This document shows, one piece after another, positions 44,771 through 55,728 of a stretch of 64,000 bases of DNA. The notes under the pieces are model-generated. The model worked only from the letters and a program-made list of their open reading frames with translations. It made no database searches and was not told the origin of the DNA. The stretch comes from Phytophthora hibernalis (lineage: Eukaryota > Oomycota > Peronosporomycetes > Peronosporales > Peronosporaceae): assembly GCA_012656075.1 (NCBI GenBank), contig JAAKBF010000100.1:62001-126000 (forward strand). Direction: 5' to 3'. Made by a program: the position numbers and the translations under genes. Each line of letters starts with the position of its first letter. Position 1 is the stretch's first letter.

Positions 44771-46069
44771 TTAGAACGCGCCTTCCTTGGAGGGCTTAAA
44801 AGTGGCCATGCCGGAGCGCTGATACTGGATGAGCACGCCCACCAGGACGACGTTGAGCAGCACAAGCGGGTAGAACTGCATGTAGTAGATGACGTCCCAG
44901 TGGAAGACCGCCAGGAAGTACGTTACGTAGACCGCCGTGATGTGGGCGCTAATGCCCAGGAACGACGCCACGCGCACGAGGCCGCTGAACTTGTTGCGGA
45001 ACGCGTCGTGGTACTCGCTGGAGCACGAGGCCAGCAGCGCCTGGCGGTCCAGCTCGGCTTGCGACGCCGCGTCAGACGTGAAGCTGGCCTGCACCGTGAG
45101 GTAGACCGAGTAGATGCCCAGCAGGATCGTGTCTAGCGCGCAGGCCGACTGCTTACGCGCCGCGCGGTACTCGGCACGCACACTGGCGACGGTCTCACCG
45201 TCGCACTCGGACTGTGGCAGCGCGTTCTCCATGTAGACGTTCTTGATCTTGTCATAGATGATGGCGTGCAGCCAGAGCGACATGCCCGCCCAGAAGCCCA
45301 GATGGAAGTACATGACGTGGCCGTAGCGGTGCTGCATGACATCGCCCATGATCCAGAAGTTGGGCGCGATCACGAGGCCGTCCACGACGCCATCTAGGAT
45401 GCGGCCCGTGCGGGTGCCACGCTTGCAGAGGCGCGCCACCTGTCCGTCCGTGCAGTCCGAGACGATCCACAGGAACATGAGCAGACTGGCCGCCAGCAGC
45501 GAGTGCGAGGGCTCCCAGGCCAGCGGCGTGTGGAACTCCGAGTCGTAGAGACACAGCGCAGAGGCCCAGCCGAGGAAGAGGCCGAAGATCGTGATCTGGT
45601 TGGGCGTGATCACGAACGGCAGGTAGCTCACGACCACGGCGGGCACGGCGGCCAAGCGGCGGTGCCAGTAGTAGTCGATGAGCTCCTCCACGTCGTACAT
45701 CTTGGTGCACGTGGCCTTCTGGTAGCGCTCGAGCACCGACTCTTGGTGCAGCTCCTTGGGGTACGAAGAGGACGGCGCGAGCTTGAGCGTGTCCGACTTT
45801 TCGTCGCCGCTGTTGGTGGGCGAGTTGGACCGCGAGCCGCTGCGGTGCGTCACACCCTTGGACGACACGTTGATGGTGGAGCCGTACATCTCTTCGTCCG
45901 CCTCGACGTTGGCACGCGGTTGCATGGACGAAAGCGCCATGTACTCAGGCACCTGCTGCTGCTGCTGCTGCTGGACGAAGCTCCTCCTCCGTCGAGCCGT
46001 AATCTCGAAATGAGCACTGCCTGGCCTCGACTTTTGCTCACGTTCTCTTCCCTCAAGGACGTGTCGCAT
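44771..46069 (-). CDS. CDP-alcohol phosphatidyltransferase family membrane enzyme
   Basis: One exon. The signature DG-x2-AR-x8-G-x3-D-x3-D is complete (TDGQVAR ... GRILDGVVDG). These enzymes move a phosphoalcohol from a CDP-linked donor to an acceptor at a membrane, making for example phosphatidylinositol, phosphatidylglycerol or choline/ethanolamine lipids. Several membrane helices flank the site (VVVSYLPFVITPNQITIFGLF, LLAASLLMFLWIVSDC, FYPLVLLNVVLVGVLI). The 130-residue N-terminus is polar and includes a run of seven Gln from a CTG/CAG repeat. The start is uncertain: ATG 46069 (MRHVLEG) or ATG 45941 (MALSSMQ); the open frame reaches 46240 without another ATG. Alcohol not assignable by eye. 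Confidence 0.88.
   Translation of the reverse strand: MRHVLEGREREQKSRPGSAHFEITARRRRSFVQQQQQQQVPEYMALSSMQPRANVEADEEMYGSTINVSSKGVTHRSGSRSNSPTNSGDEKSDTLKLAPSSSYPKELHQESVLERYQKATCTKMYDVEELIDYYWHRRLAAVPAVVVSYLPFVITPNQITIFGLFLGWASALCLYDSEFHTPLAWEPSHSLLAASLLMFLWIVSDCTDGQVARLCKRGTRTGRILDGVVDGLVIAPNFWIMGDVMQHRYGHVMYFHLGFWAGMSLWLHAIIYDKIKNVYMENALPQSECDGETVASVRAEYRAARKQSACALDTILLGIYSVYLTVQASFTSDAASQAELDRQALLASCSSEYHDAFRNKFSGLVRVASFLGISAHITAVYVTYFLAVFHWDVIYYMQFYPLVLLNVVLVGVLIQYQRSGMATFKPSKEGAF
45953..45973. repeat. (CTG)7 microsatellite coding for polyglutamine
   Basis: Seven CTG units on the plus strand read as seven CAG (Gln) codons in the N-terminal part of the CDP-alcohol transferase frame. Confidence 0.9.
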
Positions 46070-47349
46070 GGAGGATACACTAAATCGTTGGGCTGGGCGT
46101 ATTATTTTGGAAGTCGTGTAAAAGCGGAGGTTTCTGGGGTTTTGCCTTGGCACTAAAGAAGGATTCACTACTCGGATAAATGAGGTGTCAAAATGTATAT
46201 CGCTAGTTGTGCGTTCAGCACGGAGTCTCCACCAAGACAAGATGGAAATTACTGCGGGTTTCGATAGATATGGCGACGGCGCGTGAAAAATGTTGCCTTC
46301 TCATTTTTCATTATTAATAGCGCCGGCTTCTTTCGTGGAGGCAACATGCTGGTCAACATGTAACTAAGATAGACTTTGCCGCACATTTGATTTCGCCAAA
46401 GTAATCGCGGCAACGTGCACCTGAGTCCTGCGTAATACACTTTCGCCCAGCTTGATGACGGCCCCAAAGCTTTCAATTCATCCGTCCAACAATCGTTGCA
46501 CAGTCTTTTAGGCTAAAATCGCTCGAGCCGAGCGTTCTGACCGGGATGCCCATTTTAACTTCGGTGCTCAGCATCGAAGTCCGCACCCGCTCGGTCCTTT
46601 ACCCCTTCCAGGCCCCGCCCAATCGCTGCTCGACAACTGGATTGAAGTGATGAGCGTCCGAACGCGTGCGGTTTCCGTAGTGCCGGCCGTCGGGGACAGG
46701 CATGGCAATATGCTTTTGCGCCGAAATGCAAAATTCGTAGTCCTGCTTTTCGCCTGGGCTTCCAACACGCTGTCCCAGGAAGGTGTCACAAAGCGGGTGA
46801 TTTTGGTGACCAGTTCAGTCAATCAACCGCGTCAATCAAATCTAAATCGGCTGTCAGCGGTGATTCACCGCTGACAGCCGATTTAGAGACACGAAGTGGG
46901 CCATCAGCATGAGATGGGCTTCGCGACGGGTTTCGCGACTTGCGTCGAGCGCAAAGCTCTCTCGCTCGAGCTTTCAGCGCCATGACGGCAAGAAGAAATC
47001 CACACAGGCACGAGGCGGCGCAATTGTAGGACTCGACGTCGGACGAGCGTGACATGTTCCAGGCTCGTAATCATACTCACCCTGTCTGTTCCAATAGCGC
47101 CATCACGCCCGCCTCAAAACGCCTGCTTACGTTCCCAGTCGAGGTTGCTGGAATCGCAACTTGGACGCATTGCATGTTGTGCCGGTTGGTTGTTCTCGGC
47201 GCGGCGACACACTGAGTCTGCGTTGATCTGTGTACCCCTCTGCGGTTCATGTTTCGAGTCGCAGGAGGAGAAGTCATTCTCGGTGACAGCGCAAATTAGG
47301 TGTCGCGCCCAGGCCAACAACTAGAAGGAAACACAGGCTAGGGTAATTC
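46070..47349. other. Gene-free region at the border of the repeat-rich compartment
   Basis: About 1.3 kb with only short, unconvincing open frames. It contains the perfect hairpin at 46841-46887 and should hold the promoter of the CDP-alcohol transferase and the 3' end of the EGF/multi-TM gene. Confidence 0.5.
46841..46887. repeat. Perfect 23-bp inverted repeat (1-nt centre)
   Basis: The arms 46841-46863 and 46865-46887 are exact reverse complements around a single T at 46864; the arm core reads ATCGGCTGTCAGCGG. RNA from either strand would fold into a 23-bp stem with almost no loop. It is not next to a gene end. Confidence 0.9.
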
Positions 47350-49195
47350 CTACCTCGTCTCGACTGCAGCATTTAACTGGCCACGCTTCGAGCGACTCCG
47401 CAGTTTTTCAGATGCGCTCGAGCGTCGACCAGGCATGATTTTCGGAAGACCGATGCGGGTAGCCGCCACCTGCGGCTTGGCGGGAGCTGAAACATCGAGT
47501 GTTTTAGCGTGTTTGCCACCTTTACCGGTTGTAAGCGATGTCGACCCAGCAAGTCGGTACCAGAAATCTTCTGTATGGTAGAGCAGCAAGCCAGGAAGCG
47601 AAAAGGTCGAAATTGCGATAGCTCCCATAGACCAGACCTGCAAAACATGAAGATGAGTTGACATGCAGCACTGCTATGCTTGAAATAAAAGGACGTACCT
47701 CGAATACCATTGTTGCGCCAGGGTCGTCAATAAGTGTAGCAACAAGACCAAGGAGACTGCTCCAGAGCGCCATTATGGCTCCAGCAAGTCGAAGTCCGTT
47801 AACCTGACCCACCGCGTCCGAGGAATTGAATCAGACTTTGCAAAAGCAGCTACCCAGCCCGAGGACAATTCTTACCAGCGAGTACACACAGGGCTTTAAC
47901 TTGGCGTTCATGATGCTTATAACCAATCTGTATGCGCCCACACATACGCTCAATTAGCTACAGTCACTCATCAACGATAACATTCTGAACCACTTACGAG
48001 ATCAATGCACAGCTTCCACAAAGCAGCAGCGCATTCGCGTTGATCGAGCCCACGACACTCTGCAAGGAAACTCACAGGTCAGTCAAGCAGTCCATTCGAT
48101 CGTAAATGCAGCGCGAGTCAGTGGATACCATTGCAAGCGGAGCTTTCAGGACGTGCGCAACTCGTGTGTAGCGCACATGCGTCCATAACGTTGGCTCAGG
48201 TGGCGAAGACTCGCAGTTCAGTTGTATCGTGACGACCGAACTCGTAATGCAGAACACGAGCAGCATGAAGCTTCCCGTTGCGATCATCCCGCCCTGCAAT
48301 AATGAGAAACACGATGTATCCAGATTAGGCAGCGTCGTCCCCGAACCTTCAGCCTTGGTGTACCCGATAACTGCGCACTCCATCGGCAACAGTAATCCAA
48401 TCATTACAGGCAGAGCGAGCCACTCGCTGTACAATCGCAACACAAGGGTGCAGAGATCTTCAGCAGGAGAACTCTTCGGTTGCGGCTTGAACAGGGAAAA
48501 TCGCTTGACACCGATAATACACGCAACCAGTAAAACGCCGGGCACGAACCCCAGCGACGCGTACAACATCAATCTCGGGAACTCGCTCGGCTCGAGATGA
48601 CTCCACAGCGGGTAAAGTAGTGAAAGCCTCAGCATCTCCGCAACACCCCGGGATGCTTTTGGCCAGGGCACCACAGGCAAGAAGCATAGCGCAGTTAATT
48701 GCACCCACTGCACGAGGTCAAGAAGAACTACGACAACAATGAGAGTATTCTCCACCATATGCTGCTTGCCTGGTTTGGTCGGCAGCCCTTGTGAATGGGT
48801 CCGCTCCACTTATTACGAAGTAGTCGAACTCCAATCGACTGCTCCGACAAAGCTTCCCACTTCCTCGGGAATGCGAATGCGTCGTGTTTGGCATGTGAGA
48901 AGCGCAGCCACGTGAGGACCTTGCCGGTCACCAAGACACAGAATCCCAGCAGGAGGAGACTCAGCACGCAGGCCACGGGCAACTCCCAGTACAGTAATTG
49001 CCTTCGGAAACTGCACTGCGAGCCATAGTACATTGCATCGCAGCGGCAGTGTTCATATGCCGCACCATTCACGGCTTCCACGACGCACGCGCCATGCAGA
49101 CACACGGCGTCGCTGGTTCCACACATCCGCGTTCCGAACTGCGTCGTTTCAAGATAGCGGATAAACTTAGGGATGGGCAAATGCAGCCGTGGCAT
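47350..49195 (-). CDS. EGF-like, multi-TM membrane protein
   Basis: The N-terminal ~60 residues contain one EGF-like module with six Cys (MCGTSDAVCLHGACVV, HCRCDAMYYGSQC), then a membrane helix (ELPVACVLSLLLLGFCVLV). After a one-base shortfall near 48809-48812 a second frame adds several helices (TLIVVVVLLDLVQWVQLTALCFLPVV, LMLYASLGFVPGVLLVACIIGV, GGMIATGSFMLLVFCITSSV). Small 3' exons add SVVGSINANALLLCGSCALI, LVISIMNAKLKPCVYSL and GAIAISTFSLPGLLLY, ending in a basic tail. No signal peptide precedes the EGF module, so the 5' end may be truncated where it meets A/T-rich DNA at 49,200. I do not recognise the family; a surface receptor or channel role is possible. A broken duplicate lies at 54,955-60,843. 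Confidence 0.65.
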
Positions 49196-49305
49196 TACCG
49201 TATTCCCCTGTTATTTTAATATTTTAATATTGTGTTTTCTACTCAAAATTGGACAGGGCGGTTGGTTAATCGACCTCCCTCTGTAATTGCATAAAATATG
49301 TATAA

Positions 49306-50530
49306 TCAAAGTGGTTTCTGTATCGAACTGGACTGGAACGAGATAACTCGCTCGTGTCCGTCCTCGTCGTTTTGCAGCAGCGCGCAGCCGACACTGAACG
49401 GCTTCGTCTCATCCGGCAGAGCCAGGACCGGCGCGCATTGAATGCTTGCCTTGATGCTGTCAAACGCGTCCTGGTGGTGGCTTTCCCAGCGCCACTCAAT
49501 GTCCTTCTTTACCAAATCGGACAAGGGCTTTGCCCACCCGTTGTAGCCCGCACTGTACTTGTGCAAGTAGTTGGACAAACCCAGCCACCTACGCAGATCC
49601 GTTTGGGATCTTGGCGCCGGCCAGGCTGAGAGGGCTCGGACCTTCTCGGGGTCAGCTCGAACGCCGACGCTGCTGACAAAACAGCCGAGAACCTTGATTT
49701 CTCCGGCGGCAAAGACCACTTGCCGATGTTGGCATAGAGTTGGATCTCGTGACCTCAAACACTCGACGGAGGTGCTCAAGATGCACTTTAAAAGCCGTCT
49801 TGCCTTCCTCGGCAAGGCTATGGACGAAGATGTCGTCAAAGTACGTCTGCGTGAAGGCGCGCAAGGGTAGGAACAGCTGAGTGACCAAGCGATTGAAAGT
49901 CGCTGGGGAATTGGAGAGGCTCTGAGGCATCAATAGCCATTCCCGAAGCATCCCGCTAGGGGTGCTGACCGCGGTGAGCGGTATGTCGCTCTGACGCAGC
50001 AGGATCTGGTAGTATCCGTCCATCAGATCCAGTGCGCTGTATAGCTCACAGTCGATCATGTTGCTTAACAACACATCCTTTCGAGGGATGGGTGTCTGGG
50101 CCGGCACCGTCGCGCTGTTCAGCTTGTTATAAGCGTGAACCAGACGCCACTTCACGTTCGGCTTGCGAACGAAGAATGTGGACGTCGAGCGCGGAGACTT
50201 TGATTGTCGCACCATGCCTGCCTTCGCCTTGGCAGCAAAGAAGGCATCAATGACCTCACACTGCTCACGAGGCAGTGGCCACTGCCTGGCGACGCAGTAC
50301 TTCGTGCCAGGCACGAGGTCAATCTCGTGCCCCACTCCTCGGTCCGGAGGGAGTTGGGATGGTGGGTCCTTAGACACCACATCCGAGAATTCCCGGACCA
50401 AGGCGTAGGCCGGGTCATTCGGGTTCTTGAGAACCTCAGAACCCAAGCGCATTGCGCGCTGCTTCCTGAACTCCTCCAGGACGTTCTCGTCCATTAGAGA
50501 GGAAGAGTTCGCTTCTTCAGGAGTGGACTC
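49306..50530 (-). mobile_element. Solo Ty3/gypsy reverse-transcriptase fragment
   Basis: Translated segments show a gypsy RT: HEIDLVPGTKYCVARQWPLP, WRLVHAYNKLNSATVPAQTP, SALDLMDGYYQILLR, the catalytic TYFDDIFVHS, and the RT-RNase H connection DLRRWLGLSNYLHKYSAGYNGW. The frame is broken at least twice, and the conserved segment between KPFSV and GCALLQ (about nine residues at the start of RNase H) is deleted. No LTR, gag or integrase is nearby, so this is a dead fragment. It abuts the 3' end of the ankyrin gene on the same strand. Confidence 0.85.
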
Positions 50531-50539
50531 CGGTCGTAA

Positions 50540-51622
50540 GCGCACACGTGGTCGAACGTATTCTGCGGGAAAGACCCGAGACCCAACTCAAAAAGATAAC
50601 AGGCAATATCTAGATATCCCCTGTAGGCTGCTATAAATAAGGCCTGATCGGTGCAACCCTCGGAGCGATTATCGTGGAGCCAGCGAACCACCTCACAATG
50701 CCCATGCACCGCAGCGCCATCCATCGCCTCAGTTGTGCGTCCTTCAGTACGATTACGATGCAGCCACTGCACCATAGCGAGACGGCCATGTGTAGCCGCA
50801 GAATTCATTACCTTGACGGTTGCAAGAGAATGCTGCGTTTGCGCCCACACCACGTACGAGACATCGCCGCGTTGCGCCCCCTGTCGATGGAAATAGGTGG
50901 CGGTGCAACCGAGGCACCCCTTGAGAGTTTGCGGGCGATTTGCTTGGTCGCGCGAGACAACAAATCCGCCAACATTTCTTGCGGAGGGTACATCCATAGA
51001 AACTGAGGCCATACCTCGTCGTCAATGTCATCGAATCCGCGCTCGATCGAGACCAGCAAAATCTCGTGTAAGCCTTCCACATTGGTCACCGGGAAGCGAT
51101 CGAGAAGAAAACGAACGACACCCACAACACCGCTCGTTGCATCAATTCAGGTCTCCAGCATACCGACGATCCGCGAGAATACAGCGAGGCCAGAACTCCG
51201 AGCTGACCGCTGCTGGCCGCCGCCGTTACTGCCTCACTGATAATGAGATCGGGAAACAGAGCATCGAGTCTGACCATTTCATCCAGACTTCCATCACAAG
51301 CGGCAAATGCGAGACAGCGATCACACTGCGAGTCGACATACTGGATGGACGGCTCGACCAGCGCCAAGCGGTGGAGGAGAAACGGCAATACATGCCGGCT
51401 CGCGTTTTCCAGCGACCAGTACACTGAGCAATCGATGAAAGCGCAGATCAACCGTTCCACATGATCCAAACCAGCAACTCGATCATCGGAATTGCATACA
51501 GCCCACACCGAGAAAAGAAGTGGGCCAGCATCAACTACGCACATGGAAGTTAGAGATTGACTATTCGAAACTGAAATCGACTGGTCTGGTTTCTTACCTT
51601 GATTTTGACGCGGCATTTGCAT
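50540..51622 (-). pseudogene. Ankyrin-repeat gene truncated by the RT fragment
   Basis: The start ATG is at 51622, followed by a 25-bp exon and an intron (GTAAGA...GTAG). Oomycete-style ankyrin repeats follow: LAFAACDGSLDEMVRL, SEAVTAAASSGQLGVLASLY, MNSAATHGRLAMVQWLHRNRTEG, MDGAAVHGHCEVVRWLHDNRSEG and LFIAAYRGYLDIACYLF. Two one-base shortfalls (one at CCC 51121-51123, one near 50925) break the frame. The frame runs into retrotransposon sequence at about 50,540 and stops soon after, so the natural C-terminus is lost. These ankyrin families are large in Phytophthora; function unknown. Confidence 0.65.
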
Positions 51623-51849
51623 GGCTCAACAGTTAACAGCAATTGCGAACATGGCAGCTGGATGCAACTGGACGACTCCGTCCGTGCGAGCTGTCTTCAT
51701 GGTATTCGAGGCGCTAGAAAACCAGCCATCAGTCAAATTGATACTCATTGACATCGACAGACTCGCTCGCAGATTGATGGAGACGCGCGCTGATCCCGGT
51801 AATATCTCGGCCAAATCACCACAAAACATTCGACCAGAGATCGACGCTG

Positions 51850-52611
51850 ATGCACACAAAGCCCGGTAAACGCAGTCCGAGAACACCTCGACCGAATTTT
51901 TCTCGCAACAATCTCGCCGGCAAACAACGCAAGCAAACGGCGCTGACTGATTTCTTTCCGGCGGTCGCCAACGTTAGTCCACACGTCGAAGGACCAGATC
52001 TTCTGAAATACACTAGGATCAACGACAACATCGGGTGGCTAGAAAGAAGCGAGTGGCGCGCGGCAACGTGCAACTGCATTAACGATTGCAGCAAACGATG
52101 CGCCAACCGTCGCCGGCGAATCGAGTGCGACGCCAGCACGTGTATTTTGCAAACCTGCGGCAATCGCCCCTGGCAACAACACAGAGTTAAACCTGCAAGC
52201 TTGAAAATCCAGATTGCTCCAGCTAAGGGCCACGGTACATTTGCGCTGGAGAAAATTTCAAAGGGCACGATCATCCGCGAGTACGTCGGCGAGATCATCA
52301 CGCAGGAAGAGAAGGCAGCTCGCGAGCTTCAGGGGCCGCGAGTGTACATGATGGAATATGGCTCCTGTCATCTCATCGACACCTAGGTGTTTGGAAACGT
52401 ATCCCGGTTTTTTAACCATAGCTGCTCACCGAATTGCGCCGCGGAAGAATGGACAGCCACGTGTGTGTACCGAATCGGGGTGGTAGCCTTAAAAGAAATC
52501 CGAGAAGGCGACGAAATTACGTTTGACTATGGTAGCGACTTTAGTATAAAGCCCTGCATGTGCACACCTAGCGTTGTAGTGAGTACAGTTTACTGTTTCA
52601 ACGGGAAATAA
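51850..52611 (+). pseudogene. AWS/SET-domain histone methyltransferase-like gene with in-frame stop
   Basis: From ATG 51850 the protein has a PCNA-binding (PIP) box-like motif QTALTDFF near residue 30, a Cys-rich AWS-type segment (CNCINDCSKRC, ECDASTC) and a SET domain (GHGTFALEKISKG, REYVGEIITQEE, RFFNHSCSPNC, GDEITFDYG). A TAG at 52384-52386 interrupts the SET domain between CHLIDT and VFGNVSRF, in the same frame; relatives usually have Lys there, one base change away. The post-SET Cys cluster is only partly present (KPCMC). It is probably a recent pseudogene. It starts divergently from the ankyrin gene. Confidence 0.7.
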
Positions 52612-53075
52612 ATGAACAATGTTAACCATTGTCATGATTTTACTGGTCGTTTACCTATTGTCGAATATCCATATCGTTGTGTGAATATAAGGTCAAAGCC
52701 CCTACCTCCACCTTGATCCATCAAAAGGCTTAACGACGAATACAACGTAGATTAGGCACCACGGGCGCCTGTGACAGCGACTGGCAAGTTGTGCTCACTA
52801 CTTGCCCGTCCACGGCGTCGCGTGCGAAGCTACTCAATATTAAGAACCGCGCGCACAAATTCATACGCAAACTCACTTTCTTCTAGCCACAGTACTGCCC
52901 TTGAAACGCGAGAGCGCGAGCGAGCGTGATCTTAAACTAACACGGATGACGTTCTTCGGGGCCCGGCTGGTTATCTATTCTCCATCGCGTAGTGAAGACA
53001 TTCGGCCGCAACTTTTAAAATCGGGACTTCCGGAAGGCCCCGACAAAGGAAAGCAGCGTAAGCGATCTACAGACG
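52612..53075. other. Gene-free stretch after the SET relic
   Basis: No open frame or repeat of note is seen. Confidence 0.4.
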
Positions 53076-54630
53076 TCACGCGAGAGAGCCCCACATAAAG
53101 GTGTTCGAACCCCATTTAGAAGCGTGTGAATGTGAAGGCTCCAAAAACAATAGAACCCGCTCGAGAGTCGAACCTTGGGCCTTCCACACAGTTATAACCA
53201 AACCCATATCAACAGCGTGTTGCTCAAAGCCAATCTCACGAATTTCCTCCAGAACCCCGGCGCCGAGACGTATACTGGGTTTCCGTTTCTTTGCACTCAT
53301 AATACTAATCGGTATTATAACGCCAAATATGCATACACGGTTGCCAGCCGTATCGTAGAGCCACCCGTTTCCAAATTGACGTCGTCGGGCCATCGGGACG
53401 CGATGATTGATTCCGTGTCAAGGCCGCGGAGCTGAACATTAGCGAATTCTGGCGGAAACGGCAGGTCAACGACCAAGCCACCGCGTTGACGCAATTCCTT
53501 AACCAGTTCTTCGACCTCGGAGCGCTTCACTTCGTCATACCAAGCCAGCTAGTGGAACAAACAGCGTGTTCCGTTTGCGACCCCACCCGACGTTACCGTT
53601 GTTGTTATCGAGGATATTTGCTTGGGCACCAACGACGAAGTACGCAAACAGCTCCGGTTTCGCGTCTTCTTCACACACCAAAATTTGCAGCTCGGCCGGT
53701 AACGCTTGCCGCAGCCGGCGTTTCCAGCGGAATAGAAGCTGGCCATGCCGTTTAGCAAACATAGTGACCGCCGGCGCCGTTAAAATGGTCTTATCGACGT
53801 TACTAGTGACGAGCACGGCGGCCTCGTCTATCCATGCTGGATCACTCGCGACGTCTTCCACTGTCAGCTCGTTCGTTAAACTCCTAACGACGTCGACAGA
53901 CATCGGGTAGGAATTCGGCGTCCTCGCTCTGGGTCCACCTCTGGCCGGTTGACGCGAACCCTGGCAGCGCCCTACAGGCAGCCAAATTAGCCTGCTGAAC
54001 TTGGCAACTCGCGGCCCGATGTTGAGTGTTCAAGAAAAACACATTGAGCTGTCGAAACAATGTCCGGGCGGACAGCAATACGCCAGAGCTTGTTTTCATA
54101 TACAGGACCTTACATAGCGGGTCCCAGCAGTGAAGTCACGCTGGAGAAAGTCAGCAACCTGACAACAGCAGATACATGTAATCATAGAATAATCAGTATG
54201 GCAACGCCTTCCGATTGACAGATGCAGCATGTACTGTACCAAAATAATTGACCTCTCTCCAAACATGGCGTTGTTCTTGTATATCGCTCGAAGACGCTGG
54301 TCGAGTAGAACCAAGAACTTGGCACTAGTCATGGAGACCTCGTCCACCACCACAACACCAACTCTATCCGTGAATATAAAGCGCAGAAGTTCCAGGTCGT
54401 TATGACTAATCCCGTTCTTTCTAAACACCTTGAATGCTGAATCAAACGTCTTGCCAATAACAATGTGCTCCTAGTGGACTGGGATCTTGCTGCAATGTAT
54501 TTTGCTCCTCTCGCTCAGATTCAGGATCTGGTACAAAGTATGATAGATTGGCGTGAACCGTCCAAAGATCAGTATGAATGGTCGACACGTAATTTGCTGA
54601 TGGATCGGCATAGTTTTCGCGCAGCTTCAA
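53076..54630 (-). pseudogene. PIF1-like helicase relic
   Basis: Broken frames on the minus strand show PIF1 features in the right order: a Walker B-like VGVVVVDEVSMTS with YKNNAMFG downstream, LNVFFLNTQHRA, AAVLVTSNVDKTILT, then LPFPPEFANVQLRGL and the helicase motif VITVWKAQGSTLERVLL near the end. The N-terminal Walker A part is not visible. Oomycetes carry many such copies, free-standing or from Helitrons; no Helitron Rep domain or hairpin end is seen here. Confidence 0.7.
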
Positions 54631-54733
54631 GAGAGCAGCAGCAAATTCGACCTGCTTTTCAGCACCTTGTATATTCCAGATTGGATTTCCGAAAATTTGT
54701 CCTCTTAAGCCGAAACTTTTTCATGTTGCGCAA

Positions 54734-54954
54734 TTAATGAATAGAGCAATAGCGCAAGTAAATACGTACACCTGTCTTAGAGAGAAACAATTCTGCTGCA
54801 CCAATCATCTTGCCTCGGTCACAGAAGGCTGCTCTACCTTGAAATTTGATACCAGCGTCATGACACTTCTCGAGAAACCAAACAATGTTGCGCTCGCTTT
54901 CCCCTCGACTGGTACTGTTTTGGGGAAAACTCTCCCAAAAGACCACCTTTGCAG
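54734..54954 (-). mobile_element. Possible MULE-type transposase fragment fused to the EGF-gene duplicate
   Basis: The minus-strand frame reads NIVWFLEKCHDAGIKF followed by GRAAFCDRGKMIGAAE, which resembles the DDE region of Mutator-like transposases (WFL..C..AGI, SDRGK). It runs directly into the duplicated EGF-gene exon, making a chimeric open frame. Short and uncertain. Confidence 0.35.
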
Positions 54955-55354
54955 CTTGCGGCTTGGCGGGAGCTGAAACATCGAGTGCTTTGACTTGTTT
55001 CCCACCTTTATCGGTTGTAAGCGATGTCGACCCAGCAAGTCGGTACCAGAAATCTTCTGTATGGTAGAGCAGCAAGCCAGGAAGCGAAAAGGTCGAAATT
55101 GCGATAGCTCCCATAGACCAGACCTGCAAAACATGAAGATGAGTTGACATGCAGCACTGCTATGCTTGAAATAGAAGGACGTACCTCGAATACCATTGTT
55201 GCGCCAGGGTCGTCAATAAGTGTAGCAACAAGACCAGGGAGACTGCCTCAGAGCGCCATTATGGCTCCAGCAAGTCGGATTCTGTTAACCTGATCCACCG
55301 CGTGTGCCGAATAGAATCAGACTCGAAAAACCAGCTACCCAGTCCGAGGTCAAT
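54955..55354 (-). pseudogene. Duplicate of EGF/multi-TM gene, 3' part (left of LTR element)
   Basis: This stretch matches 47,470-47,870 almost base for base, including the exon VWSMGAIAISTFSLPGLLLY, its upstream intron and the exon encoding MVFE. A few substitutions and a lost base near 55,248 mark decay. The copy is cut at 55,354 by the LTR element and resumes at 60,486. Confidence 0.9.
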
Positions 55355-55728
55355 TGTAACGGGGTTACATGGAGGTTACGGTGTACCCACCTTCCACTCC
55401 CTAAAGCAGTACTCAGTACTGGATAGTTGATTAGATATCAGTAGATAGCTTCACAACCACTGGTTGTATAGCTTAGCTTCACTATACTAGCTAGTGAAGC
55501 TTATACATTTACACCGTAGGCGGCTGCCGCAGATAAGAACAAGAATACAGTTTACGTTTAGCAACGAAGAGGTCATAAGTCTTGGGTTCGACTCTTGAGG
55601 TCTAGAGATCGGATATATCATAGGCCCGACTTGTTCTCGGATAGAACAAGGTTCTCAACCGTAATACTAAAAGACTAGCTGAGGCTACGTCTTCCTCTGA
55701 CACTAAAGGCTACGGCAGCCGCGCTGCA
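55355..55728 (+). repeat. 5' LTR
   Basis: 374 bp, starting TGTAACGGGG and ending GCTGCA, about 94% identical by eye to the 3' LTR at 60106-60480. It contains a sequence GGGTTCGACTCTTGAGG like a tRNA T-arm/B box. A TGGTAGCACTTG stretch 3 nt after its end may be the primer-binding site. Confidence 0.92.

Noticed and set aside
48061..48076. A 16-bp intron in the EGF/multi-TM gene
   Set aside because: Too short. A 68-bp intron with a donor at GTATCC and the same acceptor joins hydrophobic exons in phase.
48728..49195. RLLRNK in the EGF/TM protein as an RXLR effector motif
   Set aside because: No signal peptide, the motif lies far from the N-terminus after a membrane helix, and the protein is multi-TM.
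49306..50530. The RT fragment and the 55-60 kb element as two halves of one retrotransposon
   Set aside because: They lie on opposite strands, both contain RT, and the second element has its own LTR pair and target duplication.
54734..55150. A 138-codon chimeric frame as a new gene
   Set aside because: It joins a transposase-like scrap to a duplicated EGF-gene exon across an intron boundary; no start context or conservation.
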